64,000 bases of DNA from Dichotomocladium elegans. Its lineage: Eukaryota; Mucoromycota; Mucoromycetes; Mucorales; Lichtheimiaceae. Position numbers and translations under genes: made by a program. Location of the stretch: contig JAIXMN010000023.1 in NCBI GenBank assembly GCA_025716815.1, forward strand, positions 496,001-560,000. The letters run 5' to 3'. The notes under the pieces are model-generated. The model saw nothing but the letters and a program-made list of their open reading frames with translations, was not told the DNA's origin and did not search any database. Every line of letters starts with the position of its first letter. Position 1 is the first letter of the stretch. Below, one piece after another: positions 10,901 to 21,002 of the stretch.

Positions 10901-12500
10901 CAGTAAGCGCGCGATATACCGGCCGAACGTATACCGGATTTTCGATAAACCGACGGATCTTTGCATCCACGCAGTCCGTATGCTGGTTGTAGCTGGACAT
11001 TTGCTATAATGGCGACCGGCCGAACTTTTCAGACAAGCCGGTATATTGTGAGCCAATAAAAAGCGCGTATTTTCATTTTTTATTGTCTGGTGATAAATGT
11101 ATCTTATGTGCGTTGTTTTGCAGAAGCATGTTCCTCCGACTCTATCATCTTGAATCTTTTTTGGAGGTGGCGCAATATCTCCTGGTCTTCTGGAGTGTCA
11201 GTCGGAATTAACTCCCTTATCTGAGTGTACAAACGCTTGCGAGTGGTAAGCGTCATCAATGCTTCCACATCTGATTCGTCATATAGAGTGTTTGCTAAAT
11301 GGCAATTGCTTGTTACACATGTCTCTTACAAAAGCAGGTCGCAATAACAATGTACCTTCACCCTGTGTAGTTTCTCCCAAGAAGAGATCAACCCTTTCAT
11401 TTATCGTAAGCATCTCATGGATGCCTGAATTCTCCTCATCCAAAGAGACAGGAACCGCAGTTGAACGCTTTTCTGTAGCGATAGTTATATCCACATCGAG
11501 AAACTAATACATCATATTTAATTAACAGCTAAAAACATATTGCATATTGCTTGCTTATATACAGTACTTGGCTTTCCATTGAACCAGGGCCTTTTGATCC
11601 CTTATGATGGCCAATAAATGTCACAGGGAGTTTGTGCGACCCATCAGCATTGCATGCAAATACAACTGTAAACCGTTCCTTCGCCTTCTTTGTACCCGCA
11701 ACAGGTACTTCCGAGATGGTTCGTCTGAGTAGCATTTTCCATCACAAACCCGTCTCATCGATGTTGTACACATGCTCTGGCTTGTGCGTAGCAATCTTAC
11801 ACTTGACTTGCCGGAGCTGTTCTTGAGCATCGTCGCAGTTAACATCGATACTGCTCGCCTCTCCATGCATCGGGCGCGACTTCAAGTTGTGTCGTTTCAT
11901 GAATTTTGTCATCCATCCATCCGAAAACTTGAAGTTTGGGTTCAGGGTAATGTTCATCCTTTTCGCCTGGGTCCTTGAGTCAAGTTCCAATAGTAAACGG
12001 CTGACGGGGCCCCGCTGCTGCCATTTCTTTCACAAACTGAGCGAGTATTTCTTCTGGCTGTGGAGGATTATGTTTCCTGTCACGTTTTGCAGAAAGCTCA
12101 GCGTCAGACATCTCCGTCAATTTGTCGTGCAGCTTGAGAATGTCGCTGATAGTTGATGAACCTGGCTCTTTCACAAGCTTAAACTGCTCTTTGGCCCAAT
12201 GCTGCAAGGATCTTGGCCTTGCTTTCTCTTGTTTTCGGTACGTTTTGTGCATAAATGCACAACTGCTTCTTTTGAGCTTTCGTTAGAGCTACTCTTGACA
12301 TGGGAAGTATTGTTTGAGAAAGACAATAAGTCATGCACTGCAGGACTAACTTCCAATATGAAACACAACACTGCGGATGTACTTATTAACCTTCGCCAAC
12401 TGACCTCCGAAAGCGGACTTAATATAAGCTATACCGGAATTTCGATATAACGGCTGATCGCGAGGCAGATGGACCCCGCTGGCATAGCGCGCGCTTACTG
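10901..12500 (-). mobile_element. Pogo/Tigger-type DNA transposon, 1,600 bp, complete ends, dead transposase
   Basis: Both ends carry the inverted repeat CAGTAAGCGCGCG (13 perfect bases; 18 of the first 20 match), and TA lies directly outside each end (10899-10900, 12501-12502), the hallmark of pogo elements. Subterminal motifs of the form CCGGAATTTCGATA occur near both ends. Inside, minus-strand remnants of a CENP-B/DDE_1 transposase are found (11279-12301). The matching sequence in A1 (about 4201-4240) lacks the element. Coding damage shows it cannot move itself. Confidence 0.92.
11279..12301 (-). pseudogene. Pogo/Tigger transposase remnant (CENP-B HTH plus DDE_1)
   Basis: Read on the minus strand from ATG 12301: MSRVALTKAQKKQLCIYAQ (start of the CENP-B-type helix-turn-helix), then after a frameshift near 12240 SLQHWAKEQFKLVKEPGSST. 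A second shift near 11985 leads to RMNITLNPNFKFSDGWMTKF and YNIDETGL, which holds the first catalytic Asp of the DDE_1 domain. A TGA stop (11742-11744) replaces the residue after GL; the frame then goes on with WKMLLRRTIS and KKAKERFTVVFACNADGSHK up to 11529. The stretch with the second catalytic Asp is missing: the next recognisable piece (about 11494-11279) is already C-terminal. At least two frameshifts, one stop and an internal deletion. Confidence 0.85.
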
Positions 12501-12982
12501 TAGTATAGCGTACAACGCTTGATTTACCCGTCGCTATATATACGCGTACGACTGTCACCTTCGTAAGCCTCACCCAAACCTCCCTCGGGAAATGGCTGAG
12601 TCCATCTGGTTCCATCGAGGTAATCGAGAAGGAATGGAATGATCGATTAATCCGGACTGCGATGGTGCCAGAATGGTGGAACAGCAACCCCGCAGGCCAG
12701 GACAGAAATAACTGTTTTCTTAAGACAAGAGGAGGATGGTCAAGGTGTGTTGGTCTCATGCAGCAAAAGAATTACTTGCAAACGAGATCGATATGCCGGG
12801 TTCGCACTGGTGAACCAGGATGAAGCCACCACATATAATACCAGGGGCTCTTTGCATAAGCGGCATTTGGATGTCAGCAATAAACCTCATATCTCGCGCT
12901 ACGTACTCATCGATGGAGCAGCTATAAGACGTGTGTTGCAACAGGAAAGCCCAAAGAGAAAGCAATCATCTGCATTTATGCT

Positions 12983-13381
12983 GTGCATTACTCCACATCG
13001 TATATGGATGCCCATTGTCTTATTGACATCCTTACATATTTCTCTTTTTGGGAATGGCGCGTGCTGTGTAACATAGAGGACTTTCTGTATGATCTTGTAC
13101 CCAGAATGCACGGACCATTATATTCATTTCTCAAACTCATCAGCATCCATCTCTGTTCGTATCGCCTCATGGGCGTGTGGATCCGAACCTTTCTACACAG
13201 AGCAGCACGTATGCATCTTTTACTTTTTGTAGCTGAGTTGCAGAACGCTGATCCCGTCCCACCCAGCCTCTGTTACAACCAGTGCCATGGCGGTGAAAGA
13301 CGCAAATATGTCAAAACTCAACGGAAAAAGACGAGACTAGTACGAGAAGAACCGCAAACATCGACTTTATCACAGATTTGA
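12983..13381 (+). CDS. Repeat-encoded open frame, copy in A2 (unknown)
   Basis: An open frame of 132 codons matching the 148-codon frame in A3. It differs from A3 by a short frameshifted start (a 2-base insertion near 13000) and several substitutions (for example CNIED for STTED). The protein is basic at its C-terminus (KYVKTQRKKTRLVREEP). No domain, signal peptide or membrane segment is recognised. It may be a TE-derived accessory frame or only a chance frame in a recent duplication. Confidence 0.25.
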   Translation: MHYSTSYMDAHCLIDILTYFSFWEWRVLCNIEDFLYDLVPRMHGPLYSFLKLISIHLCSYRLMGVWIRTFLHRAARMHLLLFVAELQNADPVPPSLCYNQCHGGERRKYVKTQRKKTRLVREEPQTSTLSQI

Positions 13382-13684
13382 TATCAAGCAATAGAAAGGA
13401 AGCGGTGCACGGCAATGGGGAAGGAATGAAAAATCATATCACAGCTGCTGTTTACTTGGGGGGGAGACCTTCTTTGTACAAAGACTATCCACACCTTTAA
13501 TCGACGTATGGCCAATCATTACTACTCAAATACATGGACCAGCTACATCACCATCAAAGGAGATATGAGGTTGTTCGAAGGGTAAATAAATGTGAATTCC
13601 CATGAGTAGAGTAGGAAGCGTTTTTTTCGGAAGACGTTCTTTGATCCGGAATCTCCTCCCCCCATCGATTTCCTTACTCCCACG

Positions 13685-13692
13685 TATAAATA
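13685..13692 (+). promoter_or_regulatory. TATAAATA promoter-like box in A2
   Basis: Same box and context as at 5396-5403, with the ATG 37-38 bases downstream also kept (13730). Confidence 0.35.
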
Positions 13693-15580
13693 ACAATTGA
13701 AATCGCGCTAGCCTTATCGAAAACGATCAATGAAAACTACCTTTTTCTCCCTCCATCCTGCTTCCTTTCAAGCAACAGCAGCAACAGCTCTCTCGAGTTA
13801 CCTCAACCTGGCGAGCAATCTACGCGGAAGGTGTATGTGTGTGTGTGTGTGTATGTGTGTTAGGCACGTTTTTCCATTCTCTCCAGGGATTGGGGGCCTA
13901 CCAGCCGGCTTGCACTGCTGTCTTACCTTTTTTTTTGCTCAGTATCTGCTCCGTGATTCACGCGACCGACGAGGGGGGGCGAGTTTTTTAACCTATGGAA
14001 AATGAACGTCTTCCCTCTTTGTTCTTTTTCTTTTTTCTCTCTTCATCCCTCCCCCGGGCCGGTTGGTCAGGTCGCCCCAAGGTAGGTTATCCCAAGGTAG
14101 GTAATGGCTAACTGCTGCTTAGTTGAGGGTGGACCTACTTGCCGGAAAACAAGAAGGATCGACCGGACGGGCTAAACGGCCAAAGGATCGACCGGACGGC
14201 CAACACGGCAGTCGACCTCCTCGTGGTTGCCTCTGGAAACAGATCCTTCATGGTTCTGGCCAACTGGATTGACTATTAGTATAGTTTTGTTATTCATACA
14301 GTAATAAAAAGTTCTTCTCTCGTTAAAGCTTTATTTTTTACACGATCCGCAGCCGCAGCAAATGAGCGGCACTTCTTTCCTTTTTTTTTTACACGGTCAT
14401 CGCGCGTGCGCGTTTTTTACGCGACCATGGAGGGTCCGCATTTTATTGTCATAGAACGCAAAAGACCGCCAAGCTTCATGAAGCGCTAGGTCCATATCTT
14501 CAATCGATGGTCTTGGTCTTGGAGGCAAATAGCACAGTAAGCAGCCGTTTTCCATTACTGTTCTTCCCCAACATTGAGCCATGAACGTATAACGTGCAAC
14601 GAAGCTCAACTTTGAGATCTTACACCTATGGTCAATACACATGGGGCTCCCAAGACTGATGCCTGCTGCAAACAAACTCCCTTTTTTTCAACTGAATATT
14701 TCATACACTGAAATACTGAATCGCGAATGTTTTTTATTCTTTTAGGCCAACCATCAACAAGTCCTCGACGGAATGGTCCGCTTCGAGGCGTGAAAGCCCT
14801 CTGGTGCGGGGAATACTCCAGTCTTAGAGGCTACTCGCCAAGGCAATATATCGACTGAGCCGGAGGAGCTCGTGGGGAGGGGGCGTGCGCACAGGTAGAG
14901 CCCATACTGGGCCAGTATGATTGATATTTGTGCAGCATTGTATTACTGCAAAGGCGGGACCGGCGAGCAACTGGAAGGATCGACCGCGGCGCAAACAAAC
15001 CATCTGGCGCGATGCAAGATCAAGGAACATAGTGATCAAATGGACTTCCCCTATTGATTAACGTTCCAAGTTGCGTACAAAGAGAGAGTGCAAAAAGAAG
15101 ATTGCTCGCCGACTTGATAGTGAATCAAAGCAGAATAAAGTTCTTTTGCGAGCCGATCTGAGGTCTCCTTTCTGAAAGAAAAGATAAAACCGATGCTTTT
15201 ACAATCACACTTGTTGATTCACGCACTTCCTCCATTTTTGGGAAAACTAGAATAGAAGCCTGTGAGGGCACAAGGTAAAGTGGATGCATGGGAAACGAAT
15301 AGGATGTGTGCCATGGAATAACCAGGTATATTTAAAGCCGGCTGTTTGTCATTCATCAATGATGCTACTACTGCTTTCACTGAGCATGGTTGTGGACAGG
15401 TGCTTTTGCCACTACCCGATCAAGTGCGTGGGGAGACAATATGCCAGACACCCGCCTTGAGTTCTGCACGGGATATCCGTTATCATTTGTTCATCGGATA
15501 ATCGGTTGAAAGTCAGAGGTCACATTACATGTCTGAGCATGAAACGAAAAGGTATAAATAAAGGCCCTTTTCGATGATCT

Positions 15581-15892
15581 AGGAACCCTCATTCAAGCTG
15601 CAGCTTTCGGATATCTTGCTGCCTTCCTTATTCGCAGGTAATCAAAAGCAAAAACAAATTGGAAATTTCTTACGGCAACTTCTTTCTATTAGAATCCCCT
15701 TTTTCCATTTCTTTCGTTTTTGGTGCTCGGGTGGGCTGGCCACCCAACCGAGTGCCATTTTCGAGTTCTTTATTGTTTCGGGGTAATGAAAAGAAGAAAA
15801 GAACTTGAGGGGATACACAGCAGCCGGCCTTCACGTGGCTATCCCTGTTACGGGGCTCTCTTTTGAGGGTCTCAACCAACGGGCTGCTCAGT
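15581..15892. other. A2-specific segment with hairpin, absent from A1
   Basis: About 310 bases between ggcccttttcgatgat and the shared taaatgaaaacgaaaac word; A1 has only about 12 unrelated bases there. It contains a strong imperfect hairpin at about 15720-15754 (GGTGCTCGGGTGG ... CCACCCAACCGAGTGCC, closed with G-T wobbles). It is either an insertion in A2 or a deletion in A1. No coding content is recognised. Confidence 0.6.
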
Positions 15893-15911
15893 TAATGAAA
15901 ACGAAAACCCC

Positions 15912-15990
15912 AAAATATTTAAACGAAAACAAAATATTTAAACGAAAACAAAATATTTAAACGAAAACAAAATATTTGAACGAAAACAAT
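15912..15990. repeat. 19-bp tandem repeat in A2 (about 4 units)
   Basis: Same unit as at 7531-7592, with one more copy, showing array length change since the duplication. Confidence 0.85.
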
Positions 15991-16051
15991 ATCTCTCGGT
16001 CCAGGAAGTCCTCGTAAGAGTTTCTTGAGACTCAATTTTTATTACTTTGGA

Positions 16052-16086
16052 ACTATGGCTCGTTTAGCAGCCACCTGCTAAACGGG
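16052..16086. other. Hairpin followed by T tract in A2
   Basis: Arms GGCTCGTTTAGCAG and CTGCTAAACGGGCC with a CCAC loop, then a run of T. Compared with A1, one base is lost from each arm and two from the loop, and the stem still closes. Confidence 0.7.
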
Positions 16087-16259
16087 CCTTTTTTTTCAAA
16101 AAAATGAAAATGAAAATAATCAACATTTGTGTGCGCATGTGAGCGTGTAAATGCACTACAGGATTTTCGGTTGGCTACCGGTCAAAGATAGGATTTGGAT
16201 GTCAGCAATAAACCTCATATCTCGCGCTACGTACTCATCGTGGAGCAGCTATAAAACGT

Positions 16260-16706
16260 GTGTTGCAACAGGAAATCCCAAAGAGAAAGCAACCTTCTGC
16301 ATTTATGCTGTGGAGTACTCCACATCGTATGGATGCCCATTGCCTTATTGACATCCTTACATATTTCTCTTTTTGGGAATGGCGCGTGCTGAGTACCACA
16401 GAGGACTTTCTGTATGATCTTGTACCCAGAATGCACGGACCATTATATTCATTTCTCAAACTCATCAGCATCCATCTCTGTTCGTATCGCCCCATGGGCG
16501 TGTGGATCCGAACCTTTCTACACAGAGCAGCACGTATGCATCTTTTACTTTTTGTAGCTGAGTTACAGAACGCTGATCCCGTCCCACCCAGCCTCTGTTA
16601 CAACCAGTGCCATGGCGGTGAAAGACGCAAATATGTCAAAACTCAACGGAAAAAGACGAGACTAGTACGAGAAGAACCGCAAACATCGACTTTATCACAG
16701 ATTTGA
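16260..16706 (+). CDS. Repeat-encoded open frame, longest copy (148 codons, unknown)
   Basis: The longest version of the repeat frame: it starts MLQQEIPKRKQPSAFMLWST, runs through WEWRVLSTTEDFLYDLVPRM and ends EEPQTSTLSQI. The A1 and A2 versions are shorter through small indels. It is mildly hydrophobic in the middle and basic at the end. It lies about 310 bases upstream of the TATAAATA box, not downstream, so no promoter is obvious. I do not recognise the family. Confidence 0.25.
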   Translation: MLQQEIPKRKQPSAFMLWSTPHRMDAHCLIDILTYFSFWEWRVLSTTEDFLYDLVPRMHGPLYSFLKLISIHLCSYRPMGVWIRTFLHRAARMHLLLFVAELQNADPVPPSLCYNQCHGGERRKYVKTQRKKTRLVREEPQTSTLSQI

Positions 16707-17014
16707 TATCAAGCAATAGAAAGGAAGCGGTACACGGCAATGGGGAAGGAATGAAAAATCATATCACAGCTGCTGTCTACTTGGGGGGGAGACCTTTTTT
16801 GTACAAAGACTATCTACACCCTTTAATCAACGTATGGCCTAATCATTACTACTCAAATATACGGACCAGCTACATCACCATCAAAGGAGATATGAGGTTG
16901 TTCGAAGGGTAAGGTAAATGTGAACTTCCCATGAGTAGAGTAGGAAGCGCTTTTTTCGGAAGACGTTCTTTGATCCGGGAATCTCCTCCCCCCATCGATT
17001 TCCTTGCTCCCACG

Positions 17015-17022
17015 TATAAATA
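17015..17022 (+). promoter_or_regulatory. TATAAATA promoter-like box in A3
   Basis: Third kept copy of the box; the downstream ATG has lost one A (atgaaactacc at about 17060). Confidence 0.35.
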
Positions 17023-18104
17023 ACAATTGAAATCGCGCTAGCCTTATCGAAAACGATCAATGAAACTACCTTTTTCTCCCTCCATCCTGCTTCCTTTCAA
17101 GCAACAGCAGCAACAGCTCTCTCGAGTTACCTCAACCTGGCGAGCAATCTACGCGGAAGGTGTATGTGTGTGTGTGTGTGTATGTGTGTTAGGCACGTTT
17201 TTCCGTTCTCTCCAGGGATTGGGGGCCTACCAGCCGGCTTGCACTGCTGTCTTACCTTTTTTTTGCTCAGTATCTGCTCCGTGATTCACGCGACCGACGA
17301 GGGGGGGGCGAGTTTTTTAACCTATGGAAAATGAACGTCTTCCCTCTTTGTTCTTTTTCTTTTTTCTCTCTTCATCCCTCCCCCGGGCCGGTTGGTCAGG
17401 TCGCCCCAAGATAGGCTATCCCAAGGTAGGTAATGGCTAACTGCTGCTTAGTTGAAGGGTGGACCTACTTGCCGGAAAACAAGAAGGATCGACCGGACGG
17501 GCTAAACGGCCAAAGAATCGACCGGACGGCCAACACGGCAGTCGACCTCCTCGTGGTTGCCTCTGGAAACAGATCCTTCATGGTTCTGGCCAACTGGACT
17601 GCCTATTAGTATAGTGTTGTTATTCATACAGTAATAAAAAGTTCTTCTCTCGTTAAAGCTTTATTTTTTTACACGATCCGCAGCCGCAGCAAAGTGAGCG
17701 GCACTTTTTTCCTTTTTTTTTTACACGGTCATCGCGCGTGCGCGTTTTTTACGCGACCATGGAGGGTCCGCATTTTATTGTCATAGAACGCAAAAGACCG
17801 CCAAGCTTCATGAAGTGCTAGGTCCATATCTTCAATCGATGGTCTTGGCCTTGGAGGCAAACAACACAATAAAAATCCGTTTTCCATCCACTGCTCTTCC
17901 CCAACATCGGGTAATGAACGTATAACGTGCAACGAAGCTCAACAAAGCTCAACGTTTTGACTCTCTACCTATGGTCAATACACATGGAGCTTCCAAGGCG
18001 GATATCCCGCTGCAAGCAAATTCCCTTTTTTAACTGAATATTTCATACACTGAAATATTGAATCGCGAATGTTTTTATTCTTTTAGGCCAATTATCAACA
18101 AGTC

Positions 18105-18457
18105 CTCTCCGTCCAGGATGACAGTAATCAAGGGAGGCCTGACTTGGGTGGAATCTTCTATAGATTCCACTCAGCCAATACCTTGCCGAGATTTGAAAGG
18201 GCACGCCAGACGTGGGTGGTTTTACTAGTGTCGATTCCATCGTGTCAAAGTGCATGCCGACATTCCTAATGTACACATCCATGGATATATGTCCAAAAGG
18301 TATGATATTATGCTGTGTATTATTTTGTTGCTGATGGTGAATATATATTGATTTCAAAAGCACCATAGCTATATTGTATAGAGTTTATGTTACCACGCAT
18401 CGCCATAACACGAGCAAGTTTGTAGCAGTAGTTAAAGTAAACGATCACGATTGACCG
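18105..18457. other. Breakpoint region between repeat A3 and the truncated ADAM gene
   Basis: About 350 bases matching neither the repeat copies nor any ADAM exon that I can see. It contains a small perfect palindrome (GTGGAATC - 7 bases - GATTCCAC, 18148-18170). An in-frame TGA (18452-18454) precedes the first ADAM exon. Confidence 0.5.
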
Positions 18458-20586
18458 ATGACAACGAACTGGAATCAGGACTGTTCTCAGTTCTATACAA
18501 TCAATGACCGTCTATCAGACTTTAGCCTTTGGCGCGGTAAGCGAGGTGAAGATGGTGCTGCTCTTTGGCATCTCATGACAAAATGCTCGTAAGTGGCAGG
18601 AAGACTTCTCACTTTCCCCTTTTTACTGATCGGTTTTTTTCACCCACAGAACAGGAGTAAAGGTCGGAATTGCTTGGCTCAGCCAACTTTGTGAAACCCA
18701 AGTGTCACAGCAGATCGAAGGTAACCTTAAAAGATACAGTGTTTCCAAAACTGCAGATGACAGGACTGAATCCTGCCATTCGTGTGATAGACACAGGGGC
18801 GTCAGAATGGGTTTCAGGCACAGGTGTATCCTCGATTACTCGGGACGAATGGAAAGTGGTCGCCCACGAAATAGGGCATGGGTTTGGTAAAGATCCTTTA
18901 TTCTTATACATCGAACCATTTTTGGAACTGCTCACCCTCTGTACTCCATCTGCTGTGACAATGAGCAGGAGCCATTCATGACTGCACCGCACAGACATGT
19001 CCCTGTACATACGGCTGCAGCTGCTGTCCGCTCAGCGAGACCACCTGCAGCGCAGGCGATACTTATTTAATGAATCCCACAAGCAACGTCACAACAGAAG
19101 ATTTTAGCCCTTGCTCCATAGCTGACATTTGCTCATCTTTCCCCAACATTGGTTATTGCCTCAAGGGTGAGTTTCATGCGGTTGTAGGTAGGTAACAGTA
19201 CAAAACGTCTGACTGTTCCTTTATTCTCCAGCGCCTGATATGCGGGACACGTCATCCTATACTCTCTGTGGGAATGGTATCCTTGAACCAGGCGAGGAAT
19301 GCGATTCGGGCCAGACGGACAGTGCATGTTGTTTTTCGAAAAACTGTACACTCAAGAGAGGAGCTGTGTGCGAGTAAGCATATATATATATATACATGAG
19401 ATAATGTTAGGGGGCGAAAAAAATGCGAGCGTCTGACGTGTTTATAGCGACTATAGCCAACAATGCTGCTTAAATTGTACGACCGCACCGGCAACCACAG
19501 TGTGCCGACCGGCTGTTTCCGAGTGTGATACAGCCGAATATTGCACCGGAGACTCATTTTCATGCCCGAAGGACGAGTACGAGGAAAATGGCTCGGTTTG
19601 TGCAAACGGAACGATGCAATGTGCTTCTGGCGTGTGCACATCGCGCGACGAGCAATGCATTACGCGTGGTATGCGGTTAGGTATTACAGAGGACTGTCCG
19701 TTTCAGGAAGATACGTGCCAGATTAGTTGCGCGGATCCCGGCAATCCAGGCAATTGCCTTGTTTTGAGTGGCGTGTTCCTGGACGGTACGGAATGCGGGC
19801 TCGCTAGCTATTGTGAAAAAGGAATTTGTGTCAGCACAGGCGCATGTAAGGGTCCTCTCCCGGACTTATGCGATACATAACGCTTACACGTTTGTTCTTT
19901 ATCTAGTAAATAAGCTCAGGGCTTGGGTTAGCCAAAACAAGAAGATTGCTATCCCGGTGATTCTCTTTGGTAGTCTTATTGTCGTCAGTGCCCTTGGCTG
20001 GCTGGGATGGTTCGTTATGACTCGATACCGGCGCAACCGTCTCGCTGTGGGCAAAGACAAAGACTCACGACCGCCATCATTTGCTCAAACCGACGACGAT
20101 AATAGTGCAATCATCGCCATTGACAATGATGGCTACGGTAACAGGAACAGCATCACCACAGCCACTCGACCTCGCCCACGTACAGGTAGTTTGGGTACGG
20201 TCACTATACCATCCGCAACAACGCCGCCTGCACCAGCGCCCGCAGCAGCAGCAGCAGCGGAAAGAGTGGACAATGACGAAGCTTGGGAGCTTCGTCCAAT
20301 ATCAGTTAGTACGCGCAGTTCGAGTGCTATCCGATCCTCCCTTCATCGCTATAACCAGTCTGAAGGTAGCTTTTACGTACCCGCGACTGCTGCTACTACA
20401 GTAACAAGTGTCACGGATAGCAGTGGTGGCGAAAGCGGTGGTGTAGCGGGAAAGGTGATGGTTGCAACTGGGGACGGGTACACGATGCAGCGGGGCAATT
20501 ACATACCCGATGCCTCTGACAGCGTGGCATTGGCGTTAGGGACGGGTGGACAACGCCATCGACGTGTCAAGTCAACGACCACCTGA
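18458..20586 (+). CDS. ADAM-type metalloprotease, 5' half missing (seven exons visible)
   Basis: Membrane-anchored zinc metalloprotease of the fungal ADAM (M12B, reprolysin) family. Visible exons: 18458-18588, 18650-18720, 18797-18886, 18969-19166, 19232-19373, 19448-19845, 19907-20586; together 569 codons stay open. Seen in order: the catalytic-domain second half ([41 protein letters not shown]), the zinc site [13 protein letters not shown] split by a phase-1 intron, a Cys-rich disintegrin part ([15 protein letters not shown]), an [13 protein letters not shown] cysteine-rich part, an EGF-like [10 protein letters not shown], one membrane helix ([20 protein letters not shown]), and a Ser/Thr/Ala-rich cytoplasmic tail. 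The signal peptide, prodomain and first half of the catalytic domain are absent; an in-frame stop lies 5 bases upstream of the first ATG. The gene is probably a truncated remnant next to the repeat block, although the exons that remain show no damage. Confidence 0.88.
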
Positions 20587-21002
20587 CGTTTTATATTTAT
20601 TTATTTTCTCTTAATTATACACTCTCTAATGTGAATATGTTCTCCCAAGTGCGTATACACATCCTTTCTTATTTTTTTTGTACAGTATATATAAAGACGG
20701 GCTGAAATTGTTTTTGTTGTGTGCGTTTCATGGTCACAATAGTAAATCGATCCATGTCACTCAAAACATGCAACGTGGTTAGCACACAAACACAAATACA
20801 CTCACACGCACATAATTTTCGCCCATTCTCTCTCGCTGCTCGGATTTACCAGAAAATAGCAATCCGAATGACCATTCTTTTCTATTCCTTCCGTTCTTTT
20901 TCTTTCTCTTTCTTTCTCTTCTTTTTTTTTTCATACTTTTTGTGGAACAGCTGCCTGCAAGGAAAAAGAAGAAATACACAAGACAAAAAAAATACTCTAT
21001 TT
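20587..21002. other. Intergenic: ADAM 3' side and CYC8 promoter side
   Basis: About 415 bases. A T- and C-rich tract (20875-20940) lies upstream of the CYC8 start, a common fungal promoter feature. Nothing else is recognised. Confidence 0.4.

Larger units (their letters stand above)
9433..16190. repeat. Repeat block copy A2 (carries the pogo insertion)
   Basis: Second direct copy. It matches A1 from the Gypsy remnant (weakly at 9433-9690, closely from about 9700) through the hairpin and the stretch ending ggctaccggtcaaag near 16190. It is interrupted by the 1,600-bp pogo element (10901-12500) and carries about 310 extra bases at 15581-15892. It shares with A3, against A1, the short version of the 5913-6122 segment and the interrupted GT tract. 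Confidence 0.85.
16191..18104. repeat. Repeat block copy A3 (truncated at both ends)
   Basis: Third direct copy, abutting A2. It begins at a word equal to 4583 in A1 and 12868 in A2 (atttggatgtcagcaataaa) and ends at cattaacaagtcct-like sequence equal to about 6697 in A1, just inside the part that starts with a TTTTAG acceptor-like word. It lacks the Gypsy part, the LTR-like part and the 19-bp array. Its closest relative is A2. Confidence 0.85.

Noticed and set aside
10901..12500. Pogo element as an active transposon
   Set aside because: The transposase has at least two frameshifts, an in-frame stop and lacks the second catalytic Asp region.
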